Below are positions 1 through 7,499 of a stretch of 64,000 bases of DNA, piece by piece. The stretch comes from Luteococcus sanguinis (GTDB lineage: Bacteria; Actinomycetota; Actinomycetes; Propionibacteriales; Propionibacteriaceae). Below the pieces are notes generated by a model. The model worked only from the letters and a program-made list of their open reading frames with translations. It had not been told where the DNA came from and searched no databases. A program made the translations under genes and the position numbers. The first letter of the stretch is position 1. Each line of letters begins with the position of its first letter. The stretch lies in NCBI RefSeq assembly GCF_039527675.1, contig NZ_BAAAKI010000001.1, positions 186,001 through 250,000 on the forward strand. Direction: 5' to 3'.

Positions 1-1146
1 GTGATCCGGGTTCCGGGCGAGACGATCAGCCTCGAACCCGGCGCCGCCGAGGTCGCCGTCGCCCGCACCGCCAGCGGATCCTCGGCCCGGACGACGACCG
101 ACGCCGACGGGGTGCGCTACCGGATGGTCGCGGTGCCGCAGGAGATCAACTCCCGCAGGTATGCCTTGGTCATCGCCCGTCCGCTGGCTCCCACCGAGCA
201 CACCCTGCGCGCCCTGACCATCACCAGTGTGCTGCTGGGCGGCGTCGGCCTGCTGCTGGCCCTGTTGTCGGGGTGGTTCGCGATGAGCTCCGGGCTGCGC
301 CCGCTGCGTCGCCTTTCGGCAGCCGTGACGCGGGTGACCGAGACCGACGACCTGGCCCCGATCGAGATCACCGGCGACGACGAACTGGGCGACCTCACCC
401 GCTCGTTCAACACCATGTTGAACTCCCTGAACTCATCGCGAGAGCGGCAGAAGCGGCTGATCGCCGACGCCGGCCACGAACTGCGCACGCCCCTGACCAG
501 CATGCGCACAAACATCGAGTTGCTGGTCGCCGACGACAAGACCGGGATGCTGCCCGAGGGCGCGCGGTCGGAGATCCTGCACGACATCGCGGCCGCCCTG
601 GGCGAGTTCAGCTCGCTGGTCGGTGACCTGGTGCAGCTGTCGCGCGAGGACAGGGTGACCGCGAACCCGGTACCGCTGGACTTCGCGGAGGTCGTCGAGG
701 CCGCCGTCACCCGCGCCCGCCGCCGCGGCCCGAACCTGCACTTCGACGTGCAACTGAACCCGCTCTTCCTGGTGGGCGAGCCCGACACCCTCGAGCGTGC
801 GGTCACCAACCTGCTCGACAATGCCGTGAAGTTCTCCCCGCCGGAGGGCACCGTCACCATCCAACTGTCCGGGGACACGCTGACGATCGCGGACGAGGGT
901 CCGGGCATCACCGACGAGGACCTGCCGCACGTCTTCGACCGCTTCTACCGCTCCGACCGCGCGCGCAACACCCCCGGCACGGGGCTCGGCCTGTCGATCG
1001 TGGCGCACACCATCACGTCCCACGGCGGCCAGGTCACCGCTCAGCGGGCGGCTTGCGGTGGTGCGGAGTTCATCGTCCGGTTGCCCGGTTCCCTCACCGA
1101 GGACGGGGACGAGGACACCATCACGATGCCGGCCATCCAGACCTGA
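1..1146 (+). CDS. MprB-like sensor histidine kinase, 5'-partial
   Basis: This is a membrane sensor kinase that would phosphorylate an OmpR-type response regulator encoded upstream of the window. The reading frame is open from base 1, so the true start and the first transmembrane helix lie outside. Visible parts, numbered from base 1, are the end of an extracytoplasmic sensor (1-68), a transmembrane helix (about 70-94), a HAMP linker (95-147), the phospho-acceptor box AGHELRTPLTS with His-159, the N box NLLDNAVKFS (about 270), the G1 box DEGPGI (about 300) and the G2 box GTGLGLSIV (about 340). All key ATP-binding motifs are intact. Members of this family (MprB, about 480-500 residues) sense envelope stress. 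The assignment to that subfamily rests on overall resemblance. The ligand cannot be read from the sequence. Confidence 0.9.
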   Translation: MIRVPGETISLEPGAAEVAVARTASGSSARTTTDADGVRYRMVAVPQEINSRRYALVIARPLAPTEHTLRALTITSVLLGGVGLLLALLSGWFAMSSGLRPLRRLSAAVTRVTETDDLAPIEITGDDELGDLTRSFNTMLNSLNSSRERQKRLIADAGHELRTPLTSMRTNIELLVADDKTGMLPEGARSEILHDIAAALGEFSSLVGDLVQLSREDRVTANPVPLDFAEVVEAAVTRARRRGPNLHFDVQLNPLFLVGEPDTLERAVTNLLDNAVKFSPPEGTVTIQLSGDTLTIADEGPGITDEDLPHVFDRFYRSDRARNTPGTGLGLSIVAHTITSHGGQVTAQRAACGGAEFIVRLPGSLTEDGDEDTITMPAIQT

Positions 1147-1158
1147 GCCCCCGTCCGG

Positions 1159-2142
1159 TCAGGGCAGGTGCGTGGGCAGCGACTTCCGCGGCCCGTGCCG
1201 CTCCGGTGAGATCCCTGACAGCCAGACCAGCAACTCCACTCGATAACGGTGCCCGGTGAAGCCCGCCAGCACCTCCTCCGCATCGTCCTGGCCGAGCTTC
1301 TCCCCGACCAGCGCGTGGGTGATGAGACCGGGCACGTGGTAGTCGCCGGTGCTCCACGCGTCCGGGTCGCCGTGAGCGGCCTGCAGGGTGCGGGCGGCGG
1401 TCCAGGGACCGATCCCCGGCAGGCTGCGCAAGGCAGCACCGGGATCGGGGCGGTGCAAGCTGGCCTCCAGCGCCCGCGCCCGCTGCGCGGCCCCGACGAG
1501 CGGCCGGGAGCGCGCCTGCTCCACCCCCACCCCGAGGTACTCCCAGCTGGGGATCAACGCCCACTCCCGCGCCGATGGCGGGACGACCATGCCGTGCGCA
1601 GGGTGTCCCGGTTGCGCTGCGGGGCCGGGGGCCGGGCGTCCATGCCGGCGCACGAGCAAGCGGTGCGAGCGGAAGGCCTCGGCACCGGTGACCCGCTGCT
1701 CCAGCACGCTGGGCAGCAGCGCCTCGGCGACCAGGTCCGTTGCACCCACCCGCAGCCAGGGGTGACGCCGTGCCAGGACGGTCACGACGGGATGATCGGT
1801 GTGGAACTCGTCCGGATGGTCGTCGGCGCCCAGCAGCCGAGGCGCCTGGTCCAGTGCCCAGACCGAGCCCTCGCCCCAGGCCCGCACCCGTACGTCCGCA
1901 CCCTCGGGAACGAACTGCACCAGCGCCGCACCGGCCGGGGTCAGGCTGGCGCGCCACCACACACGTCCCATCCGACGCATCGTCGGATCACCGGGGCCGC
2001 GGTGCAGGCGTCCGAGCAGCAGGTCAAGCCCCGCAGCCAGCCCGGGCACCAGGCGTTCCGCCGGTCGGGTGCCAGCGGGTAGGTTCGAAGTCGCTGCCCC
2101 ACCCTGCTGCTCGCCAGTCACCCGACCCAGAGTAGGTGTCAT
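1159..2142 (-). CDS. DNA-3-methyladenine glycosylase II (AlkA-like, HhH-GPD)
   Basis: Predicted base-excision repair glycosylase that removes alkylated purines. The C-terminal half carries the helix-hairpin-helix LPGIGPWTAARTLQAA followed by the Gly/Pro-rich loop and the catalytic Asp in STGDYHVPG, the order expected for the HhH-GPD superfamily. The N-terminal half resembles the AlkA-type partner domain only loosely. It is convergent with the upstream kinase and ends 12 bp beyond it. The start chosen is the ATG at 2142 (327 codons). A GTG at 2121 is also possible, and the open frame runs further upstream over the start of the divergent YibE/F gene. With the 2142 start only 4 bp separate the two divergent start codons, so one of the two genes probably starts further inside. 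No iron-sulphur cluster motif is seen at the C-terminus. Confidence 0.8.
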   Translation of the reverse strand: MTPTLGRVTGEQQGGAATSNLPAGTRPAERLVPGLAAGLDLLLGRLHRGPGDPTMRRMGRVWWRASLTPAGAALVQFVPEGADVRVRAWGEGSVWALDQAPRLLGADDHPDEFHTDHPVVTVLARRHPWLRVGATDLVAEALLPSVLEQRVTGAEAFRSHRLLVRRHGRPAPGPAAQPGHPAHGMVVPPSAREWALIPSWEYLGVGVEQARSRPLVGAAQRARALEASLHRPDPGAALRSLPGIGPWTAARTLQAAHGDPDAWSTGDYHVPGLITHALVGEKLGQDDAEEVLAGFTGHRYRVELLVWLSGISPERHGPRKSLPTHLP

Positions 2143-2146
2143 CCTC

Positions 2147-3394
2147 GTGGCCCACACCCACGCACCCAACTCCGCCAAGCAACCCGCCGATCCCGCGCTG
2201 GCCCGGCAGCGGCAGCGGGCGCTGTCGGTGATGGTCGCAGTGCTGATCCCAGTGGCGGTGTGGACCATCGCCGCCATGGTCTGGCTGTGGCCCCATGACC
2301 TGGCCGCCCACGTGAAGTCAGACCCGGCGACCTGGCAGGTTGCCGGTGTCACCACGCCGAAGGGGACCATCTCTCAGGTGAACCGCATCCCCTGCGAGGG
2401 AGTTGCGAGCGGCACGACCCCCAGCTCGACCACGGCCGGTTCCGGCTCCTGCGGCCAGCTCACCGTCCGTCTGGACGAGGGTCCCGAAGCCGGCCAGACC
2501 CAGACGGTCCAGCTCACCCAGGCAGTCTTCGAGTCCGGTGTCGAACCCGGCCAGGAGGTGCTGCTCTACCGCATCCCACCGGCCGGGACGGACGCCGCCA
2601 GCTACCAGTTCGCCGAGTTCGAGCGCAGCATCCCGATCGCCTTCCTGGCCCTGCTGCTGCTCGTGGTGGTGGTCGCCGTGGCGCGGCTGCGGGGATTGCT
2701 GGCCCTTTTCGGGCTCGGATTCGCCGCGCTGATCATGGCCAAGTTCATGTTCCCGGCGCTGGTCGTGGGCCACGATCCCCTGCTGGTGGGGCTGGTCGGC
2801 TCGTCCGCCATCATGTTCGTCGCCCTCTACTGCGCCCACGGCTTCAGCACCCGCACCACCACTGCGCTCGTGGGCACGCTGGCAGGTCTGGTGATCACCG
2901 CCGCGCTGGGGTGGTGGGCCACCGACTGGGCCCACCTGACCGGCGTCGGCAGCGAGGACGACCACCTGCTCGCCGCCACCGCGCCTGACCTGCAGCTGCG
3001 CTCCCTGGTGCTGTGCGGCATCATCGTCGCCGGCCTGGGCGTGCTGAACGACGTCACGATCACCCAGGCCTCCGCGGTCTGGGAGCTGGCCTCGACCGAG
3101 AGCCGGCGCGGGCGGCTGTTCGCCTCCGCCATGCGGATCGGACGCGACCACATCGCGTCAACCGTCTACACCACCGCCTTCGCCTCGGCGGGTGCCGCGA
3201 TGGGGGTGCTCGCGCTGTTGACGATCAACCGCCGGCCGCCGTGGCAGGCGCTGACCAGCGAGATGTTCGCGGGCGAGGTGGTGCGCACCCTGGTCGGCTC
3301 GATCGGGCTGGTGCTGGCGGTGCCGATCACCACCGCCATCGCGGTGGCGGCGGTCAGCGTGGGCGCCCCACGACGGGCGCTGGCGGACTCCTGA
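2147..3394 (+). CDS. YibE/F family membrane protein
   Basis: A 415-residue polytopic membrane protein of the YibE/F family, whose function is not established. After a short cytoplasmic N-terminus there is one transmembrane helix (about residues 27-50), an extracytoplasmic region of about 110 residues, and then at least six closely spaced helices containing the family-typical stretch GVLNDVTITQASAVWEL and the conserved REGRDHIAST-like segment (here MRIGRDHIASTVYT). The GTG at 2147 was chosen because the readable protein N-terminus (AHTHAPNSAK) starts there. The frame is open much further upstream, but that part is antisense to the glycosylase and has no protein-like character. An internal ATG at 2231 just before the first helix is an alternative. 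It stands alone, with 170 bp to the next gene. Confidence 0.8.
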   Translation: MAHTHAPNSAKQPADPALARQRQRALSVMVAVLIPVAVWTIAAMVWLWPHDLAAHVKSDPATWQVAGVTTPKGTISQVNRIPCEGVASGTTPSSTTAGSGSCGQLTVRLDEGPEAGQTQTVQLTQAVFESGVEPGQEVLLYRIPPAGTDAASYQFAEFERSIPIAFLALLLLVVVVAVARLRGLLALFGLGFAALIMAKFMFPALVVGHDPLLVGLVGSSAIMFVALYCAHGFSTRTTTALVGTLAGLVITAALGWWATDWAHLTGVGSEDDHLLAATAPDLQLRSLVLCGIIVAGLGVLNDVTITQASAVWELASTESRRGRLFASAMRIGRDHIASTVYTTAFASAGAAMGVLALLTINRRPPWQALTSEMFAGEVVRTLVGSIGLVLAVPITTAIAVAAVSVGAPRRALADS

Positions 3395-3471
3395 CATCTG
3401 CTCCACTGCCGACGGTTTGCGGCCGACCACGGCCCGCGGCATGTATCCGGGGGTAGGTACAGCGTCCACAT

Positions 3472-3485
3472 CTACCCATTGGTAG
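3472..3485. promoter_or_regulatory. Inverted repeat CTACC-N4-GGTAG upstream of the two-component genes
   Basis: A perfect 5-bp inverted repeat with a 4-base spacer lies about 75-90 bp upstream of the kinase start. Bases 3473-3479 read TACCCAT, which matches the enterobacterial NarL heptamer TACYYMT at all seven positions. The inverted half (TACCAAT) matches at six. A 9-mer AGGTACAGC at 3455-3463 recurs in inverted orientation at 5224-5232, upstream of the nrfH remnant. That NarL-type regulators of this lineage use the same heptamer is an assumption. Confidence 0.35.
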
Positions 3486-3560
3486 TGTGCGATTCCCGAG
3501 GCCCGGTTGGGCCCGGGCTCATGCTGGGCCGACACCCGGTCCGGGGCCGAGGGGGTGCAC

Positions 3561-4469
3561 GTGCAGGCCGATCGTGACATCGCGGGTTGGCAGCGACGTT
3601 TCCTGCTGCTCGGCGTCGTCGTCCCGCTCGTGAGCGTCATCGCCCTGCACCTGCTGATGTCCCTCATCGTCGAACCCCGTTGGCCGCAACACACGGTGGT
3701 CTTCGGTTGGGTGGTCGGCGCGATCGGCCTGGTGGCCTTCGCGCTGGCGATGATCTGGGTGATCGACCGCGGACGCGAGGCGATGCAGGCACAGAGCACG
3801 GCCCGGCTCGAGGCAGAACGGCGTCTGGCTGTCGTCGAGGAGCGCGAGCGGATCGCCCGCGAGATGCACGATTCGCTCGCCCAGGTGCTCGGCGCCTCCC
3901 ACCTGCGACTGCGCGCCGCCCAGGCTGCACCCGAACTCAGCCCCGAGACCCGCACCGAGCTCGGTGACATCGCCGAGGGCTGCCACGAAGCCTATGCCGA
4001 CGTGCGCGAGGCGATCCTCGGCCTGCGGGAGGGATCGCGCGCCGACCGCACCTTCATGGACTCCTTGCGCGCCTATTTGCGCGGCTTCCAGCACCGCAGT
4101 GGCATCGAGACCCTTTTCGTCAACGAGTCGGACGACGACCCTGCCCTCGACCCCACCGTCGAGGTGCAGGTGATCCGCGTGATCTAGGAGGCCCTGACCA
4201 ATGTCCGCAAGCACGCGGGTGCCCGGCATGCCGTGGTGGAGCTGCACCGCACCGGTGGCGGGGTGCGCTTCCTGGTCACCGACGACGGACGAGGTTTCGT
4301 CCCCGGCGCCAGCACCGTGTCCAGTGACGGTGGCTACGGTCTGCACACCATGCGCGAGCGCACCGAGATGGTGGGCGGGGAGCTGAGCGTCGAGTCCGAG
4401 CCGGGTCGTGGCACCCGCGTCGTGATCGACCTGCCCTCGAAACCGCAGAAGATCGGGGTGGACGCGTGA
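3561..4469 (+). pseudogene. NarX/LiaS-type sensor histidine kinase interrupted by in-frame TAG
   Basis: Sensor kinase of the HisKA_3 class. Numbered from the GTG at 3561 it has two transmembrane helices (about 13-36 and 46-67), a coiled linker, the phospho-acceptor motif REMHDSLAQ with His-103, and then the start of the HATPase domain. At codon 209 (bases 4185-4187) the expected Gln of the N box, normally 'QEALTNVRKHA', is TAG. The frame then continues without any other defect through TDDGRGF, GYGLHTMRER and GTRVVIDLP to a TGA at 4467-4469. A single C-to-T change explains it. If translation stops there, the product lacks the whole ATP-binding core and cannot phosphorylate its partner. The downstream regulator starts inside the last codons (GTGA overlap), so the pair was one operon. 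The start at 3561 has AGGGGG six bases upstream; 3555 and 3507 are alternatives. Confidence 0.85.
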
Positions 4470-5146
4470 GCGCGGGCGACGGGCCGATCCGCGTGCTCCT
4501 GGTCGACGACCAGCCGCTGTTTCGTCGCGCCATCGCCTCCCTGCTCGACGCACGGGACGACTTCACGGTCGTCGGGCAGGGAGACAACGGGCTGCAGGGG
4601 GTCGAACTGGCCCTCGAACTGCGTCCGGACGTGATGCTGTGCGACGTCGAGATGCCGGTGATGACCGGCGTCGAGGCAGCGACGCGGGTGCTGGCCGAGC
4701 TGCCGGCCACCAAGGTCGTGCTGCTCACCGTCAGCGAGGACGACGACTACCTGATCCCCGCGATCCGCGCGGGGGTGCACGGTTACCTTCTCAAGGACAT
4801 GCACCCCGACCAGCTCTTCCAGACCCTGCGTGGCGTCGCCCACGGCGAGAGCCCGCTCGCACCCAAGCTAGTCGGACGATTGATGGCCGAACTGCGCGGA
4901 AGCCACCAGCCCGCCCCGGCCGACGAAGAACCTGCCCAGGCAGAACTCAGCGCCCGGGAGCTGGAGATCATGCGTCTGGTCGCCGACGGGCTCAGCAACC
5001 GCGAGATCGGGCGCCGGCTCTCGATCACCGAGGGCACCGTGAAGAACCACGTGCACAACGCCCTCGGCAAGCTCGGGATGGAGAACCGCATCCAGGCGGC
5101 GGCCTTCATCGTCCGGCGTGGCCTCGGCGGCCCGGGCACGCACTGA
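4466..5146 (+). CDS. NarL/FixJ-type response regulator
   Basis: A 226-residue response regulator, partner of the broken kinase immediately upstream (4-bp overlap). The receiver domain (residues 8-125) shows the acidic pocket LLVDD, the phosphorylated Asp-60 in MLCDVEMP, the Thr/Ser at LLTVSE and the Lys in LLKDMH. The C-terminal LuxR-type helix-turn-helix (about 158-210) includes ELEIMRLVADGLSNREIGRRL and VKNHVHNALGKL. All switch residues are intact, so the protein may still bind DNA, act unphosphorylated, or be phosphorylated by another kinase or by acetyl phosphate (pta-ackA are in the window). The neighbouring nrfH remnant and a NarL-like heptamer suggest a former role in nitrate/nitrite control. 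That link is inference. Confidence 0.92.
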   Translation: MSAGDGPIRVLLVDDQPLFRRAIASLLDARDDFTVVGQGDNGLQGVELALELRPDVMLCDVEMPVMTGVEAATRVLAELPATKVVLLTVSEDDDYLIPAIRAGVHGYLLKDMHPDQLFQTLRGVAHGESPLAPKLVGRLMAELRGSHQPAPADEEPAQAELSARELEIMRLVADGLSNREIGRRLSITEGTVKNHVHNALGKLGMENRIQAAAFIVRRGLGGPGTH

Positions 5147-5178
5147 ACGCCCCACCGCGCACCCTCCTCACCCCCGCT

Positions 5179-5232
5179 GGGTATACCCCCGAACCCCCGG
5201 CTGACTTGGCAGGTTGTACCCCAGCTGTACCT
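5179..5232. promoter_or_regulatory. Palindromes and repeated GTACC motifs upstream of the nrfH remnant
   Basis: The 170-bp gap after the response regulator holds a perfect 10-bp palindrome GGGTATACCC (5179-5188). It also holds a second element, AGGT at 5211 and ACCT at 5229-5232, enclosing two direct GTACC copies (5216 and 5227). The 9-mer at 5224-5232 is the reverse complement of the one at 3455-3463, upstream of the two-component genes. This is consistent with one regulator binding both places. Which regulator is not known; a CsoR-like half-site reading (GTATACCCCC) is possible but lacks its second half. Confidence 0.35.
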
Positions 5233-5319
5233 CGCGATGGATGGTCGCACAGGCTCAGCACAGCTTGGATGGTGCCAATGGGTGATTTCTCTGCTCGCCC
5301 ATGGAATCGGACGAGAGGG

Positions 5320-5526
5320 GTGAGTGACGTGCTGGAGCGCATCGGGGGCATGAAGACGCTGGTCTATGGCGCGCTGGCCATCCTTGCTGGAGCACTGCTC
5401 GGCCTGGTGATCTTCACCTTCGGCTACGCGAAGGGCTATGCCTACTTCAGCCACGACTCCTCACCAAGCCCAGCTGGCAGCAGCAGGTCAGGCGCAGCAA
5501 GTTGCCGCTGGCCGGGCTGGTACTGA
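5320..5526 (+). pseudogene. nrfH: Remnant of nrfH (cytochrome c nitrite reductase membrane subunit), cut before first haem motif
   Basis: The first ~48 codons read as the N-terminus of an NrfH/NapC-type quinol dehydrogenase: a transmembrane anchor (LVYGALAILAGALLGLVI) followed by TFGYAKGYAYFSHDSS. In intact NrfH this continues as the first haem-binding 'ACANCH', but here the frame runs into PSPAGSSRSG and stops after about 20 unrelated residues. None of the four CXXCH motifs is present and no nrfA (pentahaem nitrite reductase) follows. Instead, the start of a ResA-like redoxin is joined in another frame. The junction lies around 5460-5466. In NrfHA operons, cytochrome maturation genes, including a redoxin, commonly follow nrfA, so an internal deletion of nrfH-3'/nrfA/maturation genes explains the structure. 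Start: GTG at 5320, or more likely GTG at 5329, eight bases after GAGAGGGG; ATG at 5350 is also in frame. Confidence 0.75.
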
Positions 5527-6056
5527 CACTGCTGGCGCTGGCGATCTTCGGCTGGTGGTTGGCCACGCGTCCGAACCAGACCGAGAACCGCGGCGCGACG
5601 GCCGTGGAGCTCACGGGTGACACCTCCGGCAAGGCCCCTGCGGTCGGGCAGGTGCCGCCGGACTTCACGGCCACCACCCTGGACGGCAAGAGGGTGCGCC
5701 TCAGTGAGCTGAAGGGCAAGCCGGTCTGGCTGAACTTCGGCGCCACCTGGTGCACCGCCTGCCGGGCCGAGGCCCCCGATGTCCAGGCCGTCTACGACAA
5801 GGCCAAGGCCAACGGCACCGTCGTCCTGGGCCTCTATCTGGACGAGGACGACGCGACCATCAGCTCCTATGCGCAGCGTCTGGGCCTCACCTACCCCCAG
5901 GCCAATGACCCGGGTACCGCGATCTCCTCGCGCTACCGCACGGTTGGCATCCCGACCCACTTCTTCATCGACTCCGACGGCGTGCTGCGCCAGGTGATCG
6001 TCGGTGGCGTCACCGTCGATTCTGCCGTCCAGGCCCTGGCGGTCATCGGCGGCTGA
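5502..6056 (+). CDS. Membrane-anchored thioredoxin-like protein (ResA/TlpA family)
   Basis: A thiol-disulphide oxidoreductase that would act outside the membrane, classically reducing apocytochrome c before haem attachment. Numbered from the TTG at 5502 there is a transmembrane anchor (residues 2-20), a linker, and an AhpC/TSA-Redoxin fold from about residue 45 with the active site WCTAC (Cys-84 and Cys-87) and the cis-Pro region TVGIPTHFFID. The start is uncertain. The frame continues upstream as TKPSWQQQVRRSK, which looks like a natural positively charged N-terminus, but no start codon precedes it before the fusion with the nrfH stump. Translation may now begin at TTG 5502, coupled to the overlapping nrfH remnant (24-bp overlap), or may be lost. 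The only cytochrome-related partner nearby is the dead nrfH. Confidence 0.8.
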   Translation: MPLAGLVLTLLALAIFGWWLATRPNQTENRGATAVELTGDTSGKAPAVGQVPPDFTATTLDGKRVRLSELKGKPVWLNFGATWCTACRAEAPDVQAVYDKAKANGTVVLGLYLDEDDATISSYAQRLGLTYPQANDPGTAISSRYRTVGIPTHFFIDSDGVLRQVIVGGVTVDSAVQALAVIGG

Positions 6057-6089
6057 CCGGGCCTGTTCGATCCGGTCCTGTTCGCTGGA

Positions 6090-6725
6090 TCAGCTGGCCG
6101 GGTCGGCGCCAGGACGATCCGGCCGCACTTCCAAGCGGTGGACGCGCACTCCCCCACGCAGGTCCTCGATGAGAGTCCCGGGGCGTTCGTGGGCCGCGGC
6201 CCAACACAGCCAGGCGTCTCCCACGCAGCCGGACAGGTGGAAGGCCAGCGGCACCACCCACCACGACGGATGCGGGCCCCACAGCAGCAGCAGTGCCAGC
6301 GCGGAGTTCACCAGCAGGCTCGGCAGCGCCGCGATCACCAAGAACTGGGCCCGGGTGAACAGGTGCCCCTCCGAAGTGGTGAACAGGTAGGGCAGGCCGG
6401 TGTGCATCACGCCGGCGCCGAAACGGGGCCGTGCCCCGCAGGCCAGCATTCCCAGCCCGTGCAGGGCCTCGTGCAGCACCATCGTCAGGGCCGTGAAGCC
6501 GACCGTCGCCAAACTGGTGCCAAGCACCTTGCTGGGCGTCAGGGTGAGGATGACATTGTTGCCGTGCCAGGTGGCCGCGAAGGTGCCCAGCGTCAGACCG
6601 GCCACCATCATCACGGCGCTGATCATGCCCATCCAGCGCTGGGAGCGCTCGCCGGGATCCATCGTCTCCACCTGGGCGCAATGATCACCGGGACACGCGT
6701 CGTCCGGCGCCGGGGGAGTGGACAT
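6090..6725 (-). CDS. DUF3267-type integral membrane zinc metalloprotease
   Basis: A 211-residue membrane protein with the zincin signature HEALH (His-85, Glu-86, His-89), placed inside a hydrophobic stretch as in DUF3267 and site-2-protease-like families. Four hydrophobic segments are visible (about 32-52, 68-90, 125-150, 160-180). The motif is followed by a Gly-rich segment and the segment MHTGLPYLFTT, as in this family. The substrate is unknown. Start ATG at 6725; upstream in-frame codons are antisense to trpF. It is divergent from trpF with 60 bp between start codons, a gap that must hold both promoters. The tail, rich in charged residues, is cytoplasmic by prediction. No partner protease substrate or anti-sigma factor is encoded beside it. 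Confidence 0.7.
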   Translation of the reverse strand: MSTPPAPDDACPGDHCAQVETMDPGERSQRWMGMISAVMMVAGLTLGTFAATWHGNNVILTLTPSKVLGTSLATVGFTALTMVLHEALHGLGMLACGARPRFGAGVMHTGLPYLFTTSEGHLFTRAQFLVIAALPSLLVNSALALLLLWGPHPSWWVVPLAFHLSGCVGDAWLCWAAAHERPGTLIEDLRGGVRVHRLEVRPDRPGADPAS

Positions 6726-6785
6726 GGGTCGATGGTAGGTCTGGTCGGCGGCCGATGGCGCGGGTGCAGTGGGTATCTTCGTGGA

Positions 6786-7388
6786 ATGTTCATCAAGGTG
6801 TGCGGGCTCAAGACCCCCGACGACGTCAGGGTGGCCACCGACGCGGGCGCCGACGCGGTGGGTTTCGTGCACAACACCGCCAGCGTGCGCTCCATCCCGC
6901 TCGAGCAGGTGGCGGCCCTGGCTGCCCTGGTGCCCGCCGGGGTGGCATCGGTGCTGGTCGTCAACGATCTGCCCGTCGCGGACGCGATCGATGCAGCACG
7001 CGCCAGCGGCGTCGACGTGCTGCAGTTGCACGGCCCCGGCTATGGCCGCGAGCACGTTGCCCGGGCCGTCGCGAGTGGGTTGCGGGTCTGGCGGGCGACC
7101 TCCCTGGCAGATGGCGACGACCTGCGGGTGGGCGCCTTCGGAGAGGAGGCGCTGCTGTTGGACTCCTCCGTCCCCGGGTCGGGTGAGACCTGGGACCTGT
7201 CGGGCCTGGCCGAGCCCCCGCATGGCCACTGGCTCTTGGCGGGCGGTCTGTCCCCCGTCAACGTCGCGGACGCCATCCGCGCCGTCCGTCCGTGGGGCGT
7301 GGACGTCAGCTCTGGTGTCGAGGTCACCCGTGGCACCAAGGGGCACGACCTGATCCGCACCTTCGTCGCCGCCGCGCGGGAAGCCTGA
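6786..7388 (+). CDS. trpF: Phosphoribosylanthranilate isomerase
   Basis: A 200-residue TIM-barrel enzyme converting N-(5'-phosphoribosyl)-anthranilate to 1-(o-carboxyphenylamino)-1-deoxyribulose-5-phosphate in tryptophan synthesis. It begins with the family start MFIKVCGLKTPDD (catalytic Cys in KVCGL). It continues with DAVGFVHNTASVR and the phosphate-binding LLAGGLSPVNV, then ends with the conserved GVDVSSGVEVTRGTKG that carries the catalytic Asp. Length is that of the family (about 200-210). Here it stands alone, without other trp genes within the window, as is common in Actinomycetota, where trpF is detached from trpDCBA. The next gene starts 112 bp downstream. Confidence 0.93.
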   Translation: MFIKVCGLKTPDDVRVATDAGADAVGFVHNTASVRSIPLEQVAALAALVPAGVASVLVVNDLPVADAIDAARASGVDVLQLHGPGYGREHVARAVASGLRVWRATSLADGDDLRVGAFGEEALLLDSSVPGSGETWDLSGLAEPPHGHWLLAGGLSPVNVADAIRAVRPWGVDVSSGVEVTRGTKGHDLIRTFVAAAREA

Positions 7389-7499
7389 GCATTCGGGCGG
7401 CCGAGCCCACCGGAATGCTTGTCCCGCGCGGGGGTGCAGAGGGACCCTTGGCGCGGACCCTCGACGCACTCGCCCGTGCGGCTCGGCGATGATGGACGG

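Noticed and set aside
4185..4187. Possible pyrrolysine or programmed read-through at the TAG in the kinase
   Set aside because: No pyl genes, no conserved context, and a simple CAG-to-TAG change at a conserved Gln explains it better.
5179..5200. CsoR copper-operator reading of GTATACCCCC
   Set aside because: Only one half-site is present; the following ACCCCC is direct, not inverted, and no csoR is nearby.
7419..7499. Upstream extension of the LssY_C gene
   Set aside because: Low-complexity Arg/Gly codons between trpF and the GTG at 7500, with no family similarity.
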